A stretch of 64,000 nucleotides of DNA. Origin: Petrosia ficiformis. Its lineage: Eukaryota > Porifera > Demospongiae > Haplosclerida > Petrosiidae. A program made the translations under genes and the position numbers. Shown here in pieces: positions 10,001 through 20,454 of the stretch (positions are counted from its first letter, which is position 1; each line of letters opens with the position of its first letter). The notes under the pieces are model-generated. The model worked only from the letters and a program-made list of their open reading frames with translations, ran no database searches and was not told where the DNA came from. The stretch lies in the NCBI GenBank assembly GCA_947044365.1, contig OX345637.1, forward strand, positions 15,160,916 through 15,224,915. Reading direction: 5' to 3'.

Positions 10001-13000
10001 AGTTATATTAATTGATTGAACATCATAAGTTGCTATAAAATAAGTGAATGTAAGAATTGAATAACTTGAAACAAATAGGACTATTTGAAGTGGGGAGGAG
10101 TAATAGATATTATATATTATTCTCATTAATGTCAGTAAATTTCATCAGCCCATGTGATCTTAATTCTAGATTGTTAAACAATAGCGTTTTTTGTTGGATG
10201 AGCTGTCTGAATGCTCTCAAGTCTCTGCTGACCACATAAAATGCAACAATCTTTAATCCCAGTTGGATCTTCACTTCAAGAAAGAGAAGAACAGAGAACA
10301 ATTTTCATTGAAGTATTGCCAGTCTCTGAACAGAAACAAATTTGTGTTAAGGAAAGTACTTTGAGCACTTTTCAAAATAATCTGAGAAATATTAGTTGTT
10401 GTTTACTCATCCACACTTCCCAAAATATACTATGATGTATTACTATAATGATATACATGTACATCTAGAGGGTCTTGTTAGTCATAAAAACACTCAATAT
10501 CAAAAGATATGTGTGTATTTAAACGTATCTGTAGTAAAAGAGATTTGAGCTCATCACTTCCAATTGAATGTATGGGTGGCCATTTTCTTTTCAGGCCATC
10601 TCTACATAGAGAGTACTACTGTAATCTCTGATACAAAAACATTGATGAACTAGTAACTAATGTGTTATTGATTACACCAAATAAACATACTGTAAATTCT
10701 TTAATTGACAAAACCTAAGAATATTTAAAGAGAATTTGGTATTTCAAAAATTCAAATACTTTTCAAAGTACTTGTATTTGAAATATAAATACAGATGCTT
10801 ATAATTTCAAATCCTCAAATACAAATGTAAACACTTTAAAATACTAATGTATTTGACCCCAATCCTGATTGTAATAGATATTTGTACTATATGTACAGGT
10901 TCCCATATATATACCGGTTCCTGTTGTTCATAGTGTATTATACATGTGTATATATTCAATAAACATCATTACTACAATATAAATGTAATATACACACAAA
11001 CAATTATAATGACATGACTATAGTGAGAACTTACTGAAGTGAGTACTACTAGTAATATTAAACTGTCCATCAAAATTACTAAAAGACATTTCTGTACTAT
11101 ATCTCATGTCTGATTGAAGAGTAATAGTATCCACAGTAGTGAGTATATTATCTTGTGATCCTTCCATTAACATTATATCATTAATATTTTGTATTGTAGT
11201 ATCATCAGTTGAATCAGTGATCAATATATCAATAGTAGTGGGAATGTCCTCAGGACATAGTTTACTAACCTGTGCAGTATGTAGAAAACACACAAACACA
11301 CATCATGATAGTATAATTACTATAGTATACAAGTAATAAACACTTTACATGAGATTAAACATAGAGATTATCGTAGGGCCATCCCTATGATTGTTTTCTC
11401 ATGGGTTTGATGTATGTTTGTATAAATATATATTCTTGTGTCACTTATGCGAGTATGCGTTGTATACGTAGTAAAGGAAGTTGCATCATTCCGGGGGGCA
11501 CTTGGTCAATTAAGGGGCGTGGCACATAATAGAATGCGCATTTGAGCTAGTCCAGTAGGAAGATTCAGAAAGGATGTAAAACTGCTAATAACTGTTGTAT
11601 ATAGATGAGAAACAGTATACATTGTGTAAATACTATGCAAGAATCTTCAACAAGTAAGTTGTTGAGTTTCAGACATGAGGAAGTCATTATTTAGAACCTT
11701 GAAGGGTACTTCAGTCAGTTCATCAAAGATCTGTATACTTAAACTGCAATCAGGCTTACACTTACTTCTTCACGCTCCAGCTTTCGAGTACACAGAAAGG
11801 TAGAGATACTAGTGCCATCACCAATGATTGATACATAGTCATTACAAGCAAATATAGGGATACGTTTTTCCTCAATATATCTTGTTCAAGGTTCTAACGT
11901 AAATAATTGTTGATAACTTCCAAACTTAATAACCTATCATAACAGGAGCACATCAATAAATAAACGAAGGGTTTGAGCATGTAACTCCCACGTAAATAAT
12001 TAAAAAGCTAAACAGAGCATATGCTAAATGAGTTAGTATTTTTAGAATAATTTATATATTGACCACAACCATAATGCGGTAAAGTAAAAATGTCTTTTAC
12101 AACTCCAAGAAGGTCTCCACAAGACTTACAATAACAACTCCAGTTAGTCTGCATCTAGATTTCCATTCTCCCTATACCTGGTATAGCATATCCATGTGTT
12201 ATAAAAATAGTAACTCGTTAGCATATGCTCTGTTTAACTTTTATGATTAATACTGTAAACTCCAGTTATTAGGCATATAAGCTTGTACCCTAGGGTAGTA
12301 AGGAATCATGCACCTAATAGAGGATGTACGCTAATAAGTGATGCAATTATTGCAACCACACCCAACTATTTAGCATGTGATTATACAATGAGCTATCTCA
12401 AAGATGACGAGCATTGGCGAAGAATCTAAACACTCTACCCTCCTTCAAGAAAATGTAATTCATAGCCATCATGGCTTCAAGAGAATACTCCACAATTGTG
12501 AGGAATTCTTCTGGTTAGCCAAGAAGCTGGAAATGCTAATGACACATGCAGATGCTCTGTTGAAAGCATACAGCTGTTGTGGGGCCTGTGCCTAGAAACT
12601 TTTCAAAAGTGTTTTGGCATTTCCTGAACCATTGAGGGTTCCTTGGATTCTTGTAGGCATATGGTAGTTGTCTTTCAAACTTCAGTTTTCAGAATTTAAT
12701 GCCTGAGTCCAGACTGACACACCTCCAGATACCGTTTATTAGTTACGCTCGCTGCGAAGTGTAGGCGGAAGACTATGGTAATCATATCGTGTCTGTCTGT
12801 CTGTTTACAAAAAAAGGGAAAACCACAAACATTAATGGTTAAAACGAGCTACTGGCAGACTTCATATTATACAAAGAACAAAAAGTACAAGGGGCTTCTG
12901 CTAAAACCTTTCGATTATAAAGTTATGTCAATTTATATCACTCATAGTTACTATTTCCAGACTTGAGAACATTCCTGGGGACAATTACACACATCTAAAC

Positions 13001-13508
13001 AAAGCTACTACTGTATAATGACTATCACTAGCAAAACACTGCATCAAATCAAACACAATTGATACAAGTGTATATAGAGAAAAAAACATCCCTATATTTG
13101 CTTTGTGATGACTATGTATTAAGCATTGCAGATGGCACTAGTGTCTCTACCAGGTGTACTCCTGGGGCCTGAAGACGTAAGTGTAAGCCTAATTGCAGTC
13201 TAAATACACAGATGTCTGATGAACTGACTGAGGTACTCCTTCAAGGTTCTAAATGATGACTTCCTCGTGTCTGAAACTCAACAACTTATCATACTTACTT
13301 GTTAAAGATTCTTGCATAATATCAATACTGTTTCTCTGCTATATACAACAGTTATTAGCAGTTTTACATCCTTTCTGAATCTTCCTGGCTGGTCTGTAGC
13401 TCAAACGCGCGTTCTTTTACGTGCCACGCCCATTAATTGACCGAGCCCCCGGGAATGACGCAACTTCCTTAACTACGTATACAACGCATAGTCACGCAAG
13501 TGACACAA

Positions 13509-13542
<34 letters not shown>

Positions 13543-15332
13543 TAAACCCCGTGGAAAGCAATTATAGGGATGGCCCAACGGGCCATAATAATCCTGGCTA
13601 TAAGACTCAAGTAGAAAACACTTTTTTGGTTTCCATCTAGACAGTGATTGTTATGGCAGAAAGCTTAGAGCCAGCTTGATGCTGTAGCACCCACTAATTC
13701 AATTGTAGTTCAATTCAAGTTGTGATTTGACAGCAATAACCATCAAAAAAGATGAGTCCATTGCTACTAAAAATCGGTAGAATGGCAATTGTGAGTTGTA
13801 AAGACTGTCATAACTTTATAACCGAAAGGTTTTAGTAAATTTATTTTGATCCTTGTATAACTTTCAAGTATATTAGTAGTTTGATCAAAGTGCTAATGTT
13901 AGCTGTTCAGATATTTTGTTAATACAGACAAAATATTACAGTAACCCTCTGCTCTGCCTATGCGAGCAAGGGTTAAAAATTAACAGTATTCCACATCATA
14001 CATGTATAATACATGTACACCATGTATTAAATAAACATATAATCCAGTGTTTCTCCCCCAATGGGTGGTAACATGGCGCTCCCACACCTTTTAATTGTAA
14101 AGTTTATGCTGTTTATAACAAGGATTGAATCTTGTTAGACCAAACATCATGTACCACTGATGCACTTCCCCACCCTTAATATTTATCCTGGGGGAAACAA
14201 TGTATAATCTTATTGTTACTTACATTCACAAGTACTGTTATATCTACCACATTATCAGTGACTACTGGTTGAATGGTTACTGGTATACTGGAATCAACTA
14301 AAGGGACTGTTGAGAAAATAAGAAATAATAACAAATTAATAATTATTAAATGATAAATAATTATTAGGCAAAAAAGGATTGTTTATTGCTTTACACAATT
14401 AAAATCCAAATCATATAGTAAAGAGTCAATTATCGGATACCACCCATACTCGAATGCTATAGTGCTCTTTCTACCACTGCAACTTGACTTACTACACAAT
14501 AATAGTAAGAAAACATACTAAGTTTCATGATGATCACTTGCTTGGTCTTGGGGTGCACTACAGTGTCTAAGTATGGTAGTGTCCAATAATTGACTCTTTA
14601 CTCTAATATTCTTATGAAATTCACTGCTCACACATTAATATGATTAATACATATAATCTGATATTCATCTACTGTGTGAACTTTACATTAATAATTCACA
14701 ACATACCTTTTGGAAAGTATATAGTAGTCATTTCTCCATTCCCTGCTCCATTATAACCTGATACTGTTATATTGATCTCATCACATATACTAGAAGCGTT
14801 TAACACATAGTAAGTATCATTAATAAAGTGAGATCTATTGAACATGATACTAGTAACTGATATGTTATACCCAGTGATATGTGTCCCAGGAAGAGTGAAT
14901 GATGGATTCCATGAGATATTCAGTTTTGAGGAATCAATAAAATAATGAGATACATCACCAACTGATGATAATAGACCTGTAAGAATATATTACATTAGTA
15001 TAGGGAGATGAGTCTTAATAATAATTTACCTTGTACCAAGAGCATACCAGTGTCACTAATTGGGTGTTCAAAAATTCCAAATTTAACCGCTACACATTGT
15101 ATTTCAGTATTGTTGTATTGTGTTAATGCAGTTGCTGTTAGATTTCTTCTTGTTGTTGTAGGGTCAATATCTTCAATTCCAAGTTGTATGAAACCTTCAT
15201 TGATAACACTTTGATCAGATGCATCAGTACCATTCACAATAAATGATAATAAGTGAGAATCTACAACTACACAACTGAACTCTACTTCAGTACCATGAAG
15301 AACTGTTATATTGTTAGGATGAGTCAGAAACT
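6949..15332 (-). CDS. Receptor-like membrane protein, membrane-proximal half (nine exons)
   Basis: Nine minus-strand exons at 15332-15030, 14976-14707, 14306-14224, 11269-11035, 10032-9691, 9607-9557, 7611-7510, 7448-7414 and 7044-6949 have good AG acceptors and GTAAGT-type donors, and all join in phase (phases 1,1,0,1,1,1,0 and end). They encode in order an Ig domain, an FN3 domain, a short linker, a Ser/Thr/Asp-rich segment, a Cys-containing extracellular domain, a Thr-rich stalk, a transmembrane helix with a basic stop-transfer sequence, and a short cytoplasmic tail with no kinase. The first exon begins in phase 1, so it needs an upstream exon: either a short signal-like exon at 15,444-15,376 through a shifted acceptor, or the Pro/Ser linker exon at 32,451, which also fits. 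The ligand is unknown. Exon structure is well supported; the final two exons are the least certain. Confidence 0.7.
7125..7235 (+). mobile_element. MITE family M1, 3' terminal fragment
   Basis: It contains GAGTAGATAATCAA, a TTTCAGGCATGAGAATTTCA-like segment and GAGCAATTATAGGGATACC, the right end of the M1 family. It lies within an intron of the receptor gene. Confidence 0.5.
7414..7448 (-). CDS. Small cytoplasmic exon of receptor gene
   Basis: 35 bp between TTTTATAG and GTAAGTTT, encoding DFTGTDFTGYRT when joined to the transmembrane exon. Splice sites are strong; the coding content is too short for independent evidence. Confidence 0.5.
7510..7611 (-). CDS. Transmembrane exon of receptor gene
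   Basis: 102 bp between CTCTACAG and GTAAGTTA. It encodes IIYITVPAGIVLILLVIIII followed by NSVRVSKKHSRKK, a single hydrophobic helix with a strongly basic flank. This predicts a type I membrane protein with the upstream exons outside the cell. Confidence 0.75.
7651..7769. mobile_element. Palindromic MITE, about 39-bp arms
   Basis: TTATAACACCCTAGGAGGGC at the left and its near-complement (TAGGTGTGTTATAA) at the right form a hairpin that continues through TGATTTACAGTCA / TGACTGTAAATC. The short spacer holds GAGGGAGCATAACGCC. It lies in the intron upstream of the transmembrane exon. A fragment of similar sequence occurs near 44,205-44,225. Confidence 0.75.
7770..8717. other. Intronic stretch without a supported gene
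   Basis: Short open frames at 7,965-8,150 and 8,421-8,720 (plus strand) show no motif, splice context or homology that I recognise. Confidence 0.35.
8718..9104. mobile_element. hAT-like MITE
   Basis: The ends are TAGGGCTGAAACGA and CGTTGCTGCCCTA. Flanking octamers TTTTACAC and CTTTATAC match at six of eight positions, the target size of hAT elements. The inside is partly palindromic (CATCTGGATC / near-complement at 9,050-9,095). Non-autonomous. Confidence 0.55.
9106..9340 (-). mobile_element. MITE family M1, truncated inverted copy
   Basis: Contains CCTATTAATTGACCAAG, AACTTCCTTAACTATGTATA, GCATACTCGCATAAGTGACA and the CTCGTGGAAAGCA end, the reverse complement of the M1 left half. It directly abuts the hAT-like element. 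Confidence 0.6.
9557..9607 (-). CDS. Thr-rich stalk exon of receptor gene
   Basis: 51 bp between GTTCAATAG and GTAAGT, phase 1 at both ends. It encodes IITTATPTEGTTNETL, a likely O-glycosylated juxtamembrane stalk. Confidence 0.6.
9691..10032 (-). CDS. Cys-containing extracellular domain exon
   Basis: 342 bp between TTTTATAG and GTTAGT, phase 1 at both ends, encoding about 113 residues. It starts TYDVQSINITSTSGEVCVVC, then has single Cys residues in VGCELQL and EGCISN, and ends in a Ser/Thr-rich tail. It has the length and beta-rich pattern of an extracellular domain but is not a clear Ig or FN3 fold; I do not recognise a named family. Confidence 0.6.
11035..11269 (-). CDS. Ser/Thr/Asp-rich extracellular exon
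   Basis: 235 bp between GCACAG and GTAAGT, starting in phase 0 and ending in phase 1. It encodes VSKLCPEDIPTTIDILITDS and a run rich in Thr, Asp and Asn. One Cys only; no named domain recognised. Confidence 0.55.
11375..11890 (+). mobile_element. MITE family M1, long variant
   Basis: Left end GGCCATCCCTATGATTG, right end AAGCAAATATAGGGATACG, about 510 bp. The centre differs from the 33.7-kb copy and shares AAGAATCTTCAACAAGTAAG and TTCTTCACGC-type sequence with the inverted copy at 13,072-13,580, so these two form a subfamily. Confidence 0.7.
12000..12246. mobile_element. MITE with about 35-bp terminal inverted repeats
   Basis: TAAACAGAGCATATGCTAA near 12,010 and its complement TTAGCATATGCTCTGTTTA near 12,220 lie at the ends of a ~247-bp segment with no coding potential. 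Class not assigned. Confidence 0.65.
12247..13071. other. Intronic stretch without a supported gene
   Basis: The open frames at 12,404-12,595 and 12,775-12,966 have no recognisable motif. A TGTC tetramer run lies near 12,791. Confidence 0.35.
13072..13580 (-). mobile_element. MITE family M1, long variant, inverted
   Basis: Ends are ACATCCCTATATTTGCTTT and GAAAGCAATTATAGGGATGG. The reverse complement matches the copy at 11,375-11,890 throughout. It carries an (AT)n run near 13,507-13,541. Confidence 0.7.
14224..14306 (-). CDS. Linker exon of receptor gene
   Basis: 83 bp between CTCAACAG and GTAAGT, phase 1 to phase 0. Encodes VPLVDSSIPVTIQPVVTDNV and a few more residues, with no Cys. Confidence 0.5.
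14707..14976 (-). CDS. Fibronectin III domain exon
   Basis: 270 bp between ATTCTTACAG and GTATGT, phase 1 at both ends, about 90 residues. KLNISWNPSFTLPGTHITGY and NISVTSIMF give the conserved Trp of strand B and the Tyr of strand C, followed by ITVSGYNGAGNGE typical of strand F-G. One FN3 per phase-1 exon is the normal arrangement. Confidence 0.75.
15030..15332 (-). CDS. Ig-like domain exon
   Basis: 303 bp between ATTGTAG and GTAAAT. FLTHPNNITVLHGTEVEFSC supplies the first Cys after a typical strand A'-B, and NNTEIQCVAV the second. The canonical Trp is replaced (SFIVNG region). If the acceptor two bases downstream is used, the exon starts in phase 0. Confidence 0.7.
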
Positions 15333-15375
15333 CTACAATGATTATAAAAGATAGCATAATAATTGTACTGTATAC

Positions 15376-15444
15376 CTGCTTACACTGGTTGAAGATAATA
15401 ACAGTAATGTTTATGTACAAACACAGAGTATTTAGAATTTGCAA
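15376..15444 (-). CDS. Possible signal-peptide exon (alternative gene start)
   Basis: ATG followed by a hydrophobic run (ILNTLCLYINITVIIF) and QCKQ before GTATAC. It joins in phase 0 to the Ig exon if the acceptor TGTAGAG is used. The donor is weak. If real, the receptor at 15-7 kb is a separate gene from the exons at 32-42 kb. Confidence 0.3.
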
Positions 15445-16600
15445 TGAACAATTTAATACATGTACACAGCTATGTATTGGGAGAAACTTTAATGAAGATG
15501 TTAATTCATTTGGATGATTTGGTAAATATATTGTGTGTAGTTATGAATTTCTGTCATCAGCTTTGTAATAATAATGTTTTTGTTTGTAGGAATGCAAAGT
15601 TCGAAAATGACTGTGTAACAATCCTACAATTTAGGCATTTAAGCAATAGGCAACAAATTTATCATATTCAATATTATTCATTTACAAAGATTGAATTTGT
15701 CTCTGCTAACAGTCTGCATTGGATATATGTGTTGTTTATCTCACACACTAGTTGGTCTCTCAACATAATATTATCGTCTAATGAAGCACCAAAATTGCAA
15801 AATTCCGTTAACTGCCTTAATGCAGCTACATAAGCAGTAATAGACTATTGCTGCATTAGTCTATTTATTGTGAGAATTGAATTTAAATCTGTCCACTATG
15901 ATTGACAGCTTTGGCCTATAATGCTTCTGTACCAACTCAAGAAGTTCCTTGTATGCTCTAGATTATGGTGCATTTGAAGTAGTCAAAGTCCTGATAAGTT
16001 TATAAGTAGTAGCTCCCACTGAACTCAATGTACATGTATATGTACTGTGCTCATGACAAGACAAGAATGTACATGTATATGTACTGAGCTCATGACAAAA
16101 CAATAATGTATGTGATAACAAGATTATTTGTAATAATTATATTCACCCAGATTCTCTGTATGCCTTATGTATAAGAAGAGGCAAACAGCTACTAACCTGA
16201 GTAAAAAATAACAAAATACAAAACATGTACATATATAATTTGTATCCATATTTCATTTAAAATTATACCAAACTAATCAATGGTACATGCATATTCTCCA
16301 TTCAGCACTTATCATCATCTCAAATCTTTCACTCACATATAGTAGTCAACAGCATATTAACTTAAAAGTGGATGAATATCAGCAGACATGAGATTATTTA
16401 AATAAGTTATGTAACCCTAAGGTGCAACTTTGATAATTAGCTGAGGTTACAGATTTGCAACCTAAATACCAAAATGTAAATACTCAAAATCATAAAATAT
16501 AGAAGCAACTAACATGCACACAGTATGAAGAAGACATTTACTTAGTCTAAAGAAGTAAAAAAAAAATCTAAATTAGGTGCCAAACAAAACACTAAGTATG
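15445..16600. other. Gene-free stretch
   Basis: The plus-strand open frame at 15,444-15,833 has no recognisable feature. GTACATGTATATGTACTG occurs twice near 16,030 and 16,070. Confidence 0.35.
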
Positions 16601-16614
16601 GGCGTCGCCACTGA

Positions 16615-17325
16615 CTACTACACTTTCAAACACTCTTGCCTTGCTGCTTTCCTGCAGCTAACGAAGTTAAGATAATAAACAAAAACGCCCATTTTAATTA
16701 TAGATTCCAGGTTGTAGTAGGTGGAGGAGCAGATGCAACTCCAATGTGTTTCTAGTCTTGCATGGTTGTTACTATATTCAAAATCTGTATCTGTTGGAAA
16801 CCACAACTACCCCAGGGCTACAATTATCAATTTTCAGAAAACCGCTTCATGCTGAATGTTGTCATACCTTTGTCTATATACACATTCTACTCACCAAATA
16901 TGACGTGTATGAACAATCATCTTATTTCTTCAAACAGTGATGTTGGTACTCAATTTCTCACACTTGATATAAGTTATAGTTATAAAATGGGCGTACGGTT
17001 TATAACAGAATTCTAAGCCCTAGCAACGAGGGCGGCACGCCCGAGTGCGCGGGCTTAGAATTCTGTTATAAACCGTAGGCCCATTTTATAACTGTTTTCT
17101 AGCCACCCACTTCAATTCAAACACTCGCCTTGCTACCTTCCAGCAACTAACGAAGGATAATGTTGATATGTATGACGTTCTTAGAAGTTCTTCTATACAT
17201 TCAAACAAGTTAAAAGTCTGTACTGTTAAAAATACGGAAGTTATGAAGCTTAGCCAGAGTGTGGGCGTAGCCCGGGACGTTTCATACATTCGCCTTGCTG
17301 TTCTTCTGCAACTAACGAAGCATGA
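16615..17325. repeat. Cluster of diverged repeats including Merlin-related sequence
   Basis: A motif like CGCCTTGCTNCCTTCCAGCA followed by ACTAACGAAG occurs near 16,630, 17,125 and 17,290. Between the first two, 16,705-16,830 parallels 2,903-3,024 (TCTAGTCTTGC, then a GGAAACCACA-type segment), so this cluster contains an old member of the Merlin-linked family. Confidence 0.5.
16979..17093. mobile_element. Near-perfect palindromic MITE, 43-bp arms
   Basis: The left arm AGTTATAAAATGGGCGTACG and following bases to TTCTAAGCCC is mirrored by GGGCTTAGAA to CATTTTATAACT with two or three mismatches; the ~30-bp loop is GC-rich. Arm ends share the AGTTATA theme with the hairpin at 7,651. Confidence 0.8.
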
Positions 17326-18376
17326 ATTTCACATCTGTAGCTTTCTTAACACTTCAACTCACCAGTAAAAGTAATTACAATCTTGAATCTTGTAAAATGC
17401 AAGAGTTATCGAGCTAAGAAGTTAAGAACAGTTGTTTCTGCAACGCCCCCCCCCCCCCCACACACAATTTTCTAATTTACGCATGCGCTATACTATTACC
17501 TTGGTTACAGCGTCTGCGAAAGTCAGCGAAACTGGGAAGTTATAAACCGGTCTATAACTTCATTATAGTTGAAATATAACACATAGCAACAACATAGTAA
17601 CAGGCTAGAATTATATATAATAATAAATTATGTTAACTATCTTTTTTATGACTGTACGTTTAATTAAAATTATAATTGTATTTATTGGTTACCATAGACA
17701 CGCATATGACATCACACTTAAAAGGTGGCGAGGATCCGGGTTTCAATAATTAACGCTACTTCTTCATTGACCAATGAAATTGCTCAAAATGAGGTTAATA
17801 AATCAAACCTTCTGGAGAGGTTTAATACTATATTAAAACCTCCCAGGATTATTTCCTGAGATTGTAAAATAATAATTTTGTCAGAGTTGTCAGTGATTTA
17901 TTATAATGGTTTATAACTGAATTACACTAATAAATAATTTAAATGCAGAATTGGCATTGCTTCACTTATAAAAGTTGATGGTTACATTAGTACAGTTAAA
18001 AAGAGTGAGTGGTGCTTGTTCTTCATGATCATTGCCATCCACTAATTTAATCTCTTCAGTTACCTGTTTTTCAAATAGACTGCCTAGAACATGAAAAGTG
18101 TTTGGATGCATTGCTGGAATATCCATACTGGAAAGTTGGTTTTCTAAGTGAGCAGCTCCTCCACCTGCGCCATCGCGTCAAGACAGGACCCTTGCCTACA
18201 TGACAGATTAAATGAGCTGAAGCTATACTTATTTTTTACTAGTATAAAAGGGATCATTTTATAGTGTGTAGTGTGTTCAGTTGAAAATAAATATATTTTA
18301 CAAGAACACTACATTAGTTTATTTATTTTTTGCTGATGATGATGTATCTGTGGACTGTATTATAAGTTTATTACGG
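17326..18376. other. Gene-free stretch with a C14 run
   Basis: A run of 14 C lies at 17,446-17,459. No coding unit recognised. The element ATAACTTCNNTATA near 17,540-17,575 is weakly palindromic. Confidence 0.35.
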
Positions 18377-18506
18377 CATGGGTGGATTTGTTTTGGTCAA
18401 TGAATAAATTGCTGCTAACATGAATATTATAAGTACCTTATAAGGTTATGGGTGGATTTGTTTGTTTTCATCAATGAATAAATGGTTGCTAACATGAATA
18501 TCTAAT
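18377..18506 (+). repeat. Tandem duplication, about 65-70 bp units
   Basis: ATGGGTGGATTTGTTT, CAATGAATAAAT and GCTAACATGAATAT appear in order twice, with small indels. Confidence 0.7.
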
Positions 18507-18527
18507 AAGAAAATTATGGGTTGATTA

Positions 18528-18680
18528 AGGCCACCCATACATTTCAATTGCAAATAGTAAGCTGAAATCTCTGCTAATATATACATATAAATTAAAATAT
18601 ACATATAACTTATAATACAGAGTACTTTTATGACTAATACCATAGAGAACCGGCAAGTAGCAAAACTTGCAAAATCCATT
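18528..18680 (+). repeat. Dispersed repeat shared with 46.6 kb and 63.1 kb
   Basis: CATACATTT, AGTAAGCTGAAATCTCTGCT, AAAATATACATATAA, TTATGACTAAT, AGAGAACCGGCAAGTAGCAA occur in the same order as at 46,638-46,835, which has an insert near the middle. Confidence 0.65.
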
Positions 18681-18687
18681 ATTATTA

Positions 18688-18730
<43 letters not shown>
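18678..18730. repeat. (ATT)n microsatellite
   Basis: An almost uninterrupted ATT tract of about 50 bp at the end of the preceding dispersed repeat, where a SINE-like tail would sit. Confidence 0.85.
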
Positions 18731-18732
<2 letters not shown>

Positions 18733-18756
18733 ATTTTAAATATAGGTCTATATAAC

Positions 18757-19069
18757 CCTGGGATCGTTAGGGTTATCATTTGAGTTTAATTTGTGGCCAC
18801 GCCTTATTTTTACACCGATGCTTCATTTTTATATGTCGTTATGCATGACGCAACCAATACGAGACTTCATGGACAATGAATATTCATATGCAGTCACGTA
18901 ATGAAAATAAAATGATGTAAGTGTGTAAACTGTAACAAATGCGGCTGTATTCTAAAAAAAGTAAGGCTAGTGACAGGAAAGTTGCCATAATTAAATGCGT
19001 GGGCGTAACTGCACCCACAAATTAAACCATACTCTAACAACATGGATGATAACCCTAACAATCCCAGGG
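18757..19069. mobile_element. MITE family M2 (copy 1), 24-bp terminal inverted repeats
   Basis: CCCTGGGATCGTTAGGGTTA at the left and its complement ending AATCCCAGGG at the right bound a ~313-bp element. TTTAATTTGTGG / complement extends the inverted match inward. Its interior recurs in reverse at 19,140-19,790. Confidence 0.7.
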
Positions 19070-19075
19070 CCTAAA

Positions 19076-19112
19076 CTGGGGGGGGGGGGGGCTCCGCCCC
19101 CCAGAGCCCCCC
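19076..19112. repeat. G14 run with GC hairpin
   Basis: A run of 14 G (19,078-19,091) is followed by CTCCGCCCCCCAGAGCCCCC, so the strand can fold into a G/C hairpin. G-quadruplex formation is possible in principle. Confidence 0.7.
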
Positions 19113-19215
19113 AGTTTGTCAGGAACAGCACTGGGGCTTATCATATGTAACTTCCCATGCATTTAATTATGGCAACTTTCCTGTCTTTAGCCGCTTTCCA
19201 GATTACACACTTACT

Positions 19216-19712
19216 AGTCTGGCGTTGCCGCCCCTTCGCATTGCTCGCAAAAATATTGATGGCCAATCAGAATTGAGGTGGCGAAAACGTCTCTAATATC
19301 ACGTGACACTTGAATGACACGCTATTTATAGCAAGCCAAACCTGGTATCTGTAGTAGCTCGCCTTGGCTATTCTTCACTGAAGGCCATGCAAGAGAGAGT
19401 TGTAGTCTCTATCCTTGAAGGTAGTGATGTTTTCGCCGTTCTTGCTACCAGGTATGGCAAGAGTTTGTGTTTCGTTTGTTTACCACGGGCTTTTGATGCT
19501 GCGCTAAGTGGAGACAGTTCTTGTGGTTTACCTTCCATTGTCGTTGTAGTTAGTCCTCTGAAGTCTCTTCTCGAAGATCAGGTATGATATTAGCTTCTAC
19601 AATTTAAAAAATAATTATAGGCATGTGACTTCCGCATTCCAGCAGAACGAGTTTGGTATACGCATTGTTCCAGACCCTTCCTCTCAATGCGAAGGGGCGG
19701 CAACGCCAGACT
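19216..19712 (+). mobile_element. Terminal-inverted-repeat element A carrying a RecQ-like helicase exon
   Basis: The ends are AGTCTGGCGTTGCCGCCCCT... and its exact complement (about 27 bp). The flanks ACACACTTACT (19,205-19,215) and ACACACTTACA (19,713-19,723) form an 11-bp target duplication with one mismatch, and the empty site is visible in M2 copy 1. Inside lies a helicase exon and little else. An 11-bp target duplication fits Mutator-like elements, but no transposase is present, so the class is unresolved. Element B at 20,342 has related ends. Confidence 0.75.
19318..19581 (+). pseudogene. RecQ-like helicase N-terminal exon, element A
   Basis: The frame is open from 19,318 and reads VVARLGYSSLKAMQERVVVS, then ILEGSDVFAVLATRYGKSLC and VVVVSPLKSLLEDQ before a GTATGA donor. 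This matches the RecQ order: a LGY..LK..Q motif upstream of motif I (Walker A), then motif Ia. The Walker A is TRYGKS, where TGYGKS is expected, so the phosphate-binding loop is altered. No further helicase exons follow within the element. It could be a captured host exon or a decayed transposon gene; it is not a functional helicase on its own. Confidence 0.7.
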
Positions 19713-20014
19713 ACACACTTACATCATTTTATTTTCTTATTCATTGTCCATGAAAGTAGGGCGTGGTGTCCAGGCTAGTTGTGGTTACTACGAAAAATTA
19801 TTAGTTAATGCGTGTATATATCATGTCAGATTAAAATAGAGGTGTGGCAGACCAGTATCGGATCGAGAGAGAGTTGTATTGATGTCTCCCAGCACTAGTA
19901 AACAACATGTCGCAAGTGTGAAAAGAGAATTGTATACTAGCATGTCGAAAGATGGAAATAGAAGAAGGCTTTGGACTTTGCTGCAGGAAAGTTGGGTGTA
20001 AAACTAAAAGAACA

Positions 20015-20325
20015 AGTGTATATAGAGAAAAAAGTATCCGCTTACTTTATCATGCATGAAAAACAACCACCAATTATAGTTATTATTTTGATTATCTACT
20101 CTCTTTTAAAGAATCTTGTAGAACTTTAGGAATATATTTCGGGTGAAATAGGTAGCTCATTAATTGACCGAGCACTCAGCGAGCCCCCGGGAATGATGCA
20201 ACTTCCGTATACAATGCATACTCGCAAAGTGGACACAAGAAAAAATAAATATACATATAATATTATTATATAGTTCGAACCCGTGGGAAAACAATCATAG
20301 GGGTGCCCTACGGGCCATAAAAACA
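20015..20325 (-). mobile_element. MITE family M1, inverted copy
   Basis: Begins TATAGAGAAAAAAGTATCCG and ends GAAAACAATCATAGGGGTGCCC; contains TTAATTGACCGAGCACT, AACTTCCGTATACAATGCAT and CCCGTGGG. It abuts element B. Confidence 0.65.
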
Positions 20326-20454
20326 ATCATAGGCTGTGCTTAGTCAGGCGTGGCCTGACCCTTGCATTTATGTAGGGCTGCGTTATTAGTGAAATTCTGC
20401 AGTAGACAAGAAGTGAGGCCATAACTTCACTTCCTGTCATCATAATAAAAAAAT

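Larger units (their letters stand above)
19140..19790 (-). mobile_element. MITE family M2 (copy 2, inverted), split by a helicase-bearing element
   Basis: Reverse complements of 18,963-19,000 and of 18,861-18,935 appear at about 19,155-19,195 and 19,713-19,757. The block between (19,216-19,712) is an inserted element; the uninterrupted M2 copy 1 serves as the empty-site reference. Confidence 0.65.
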
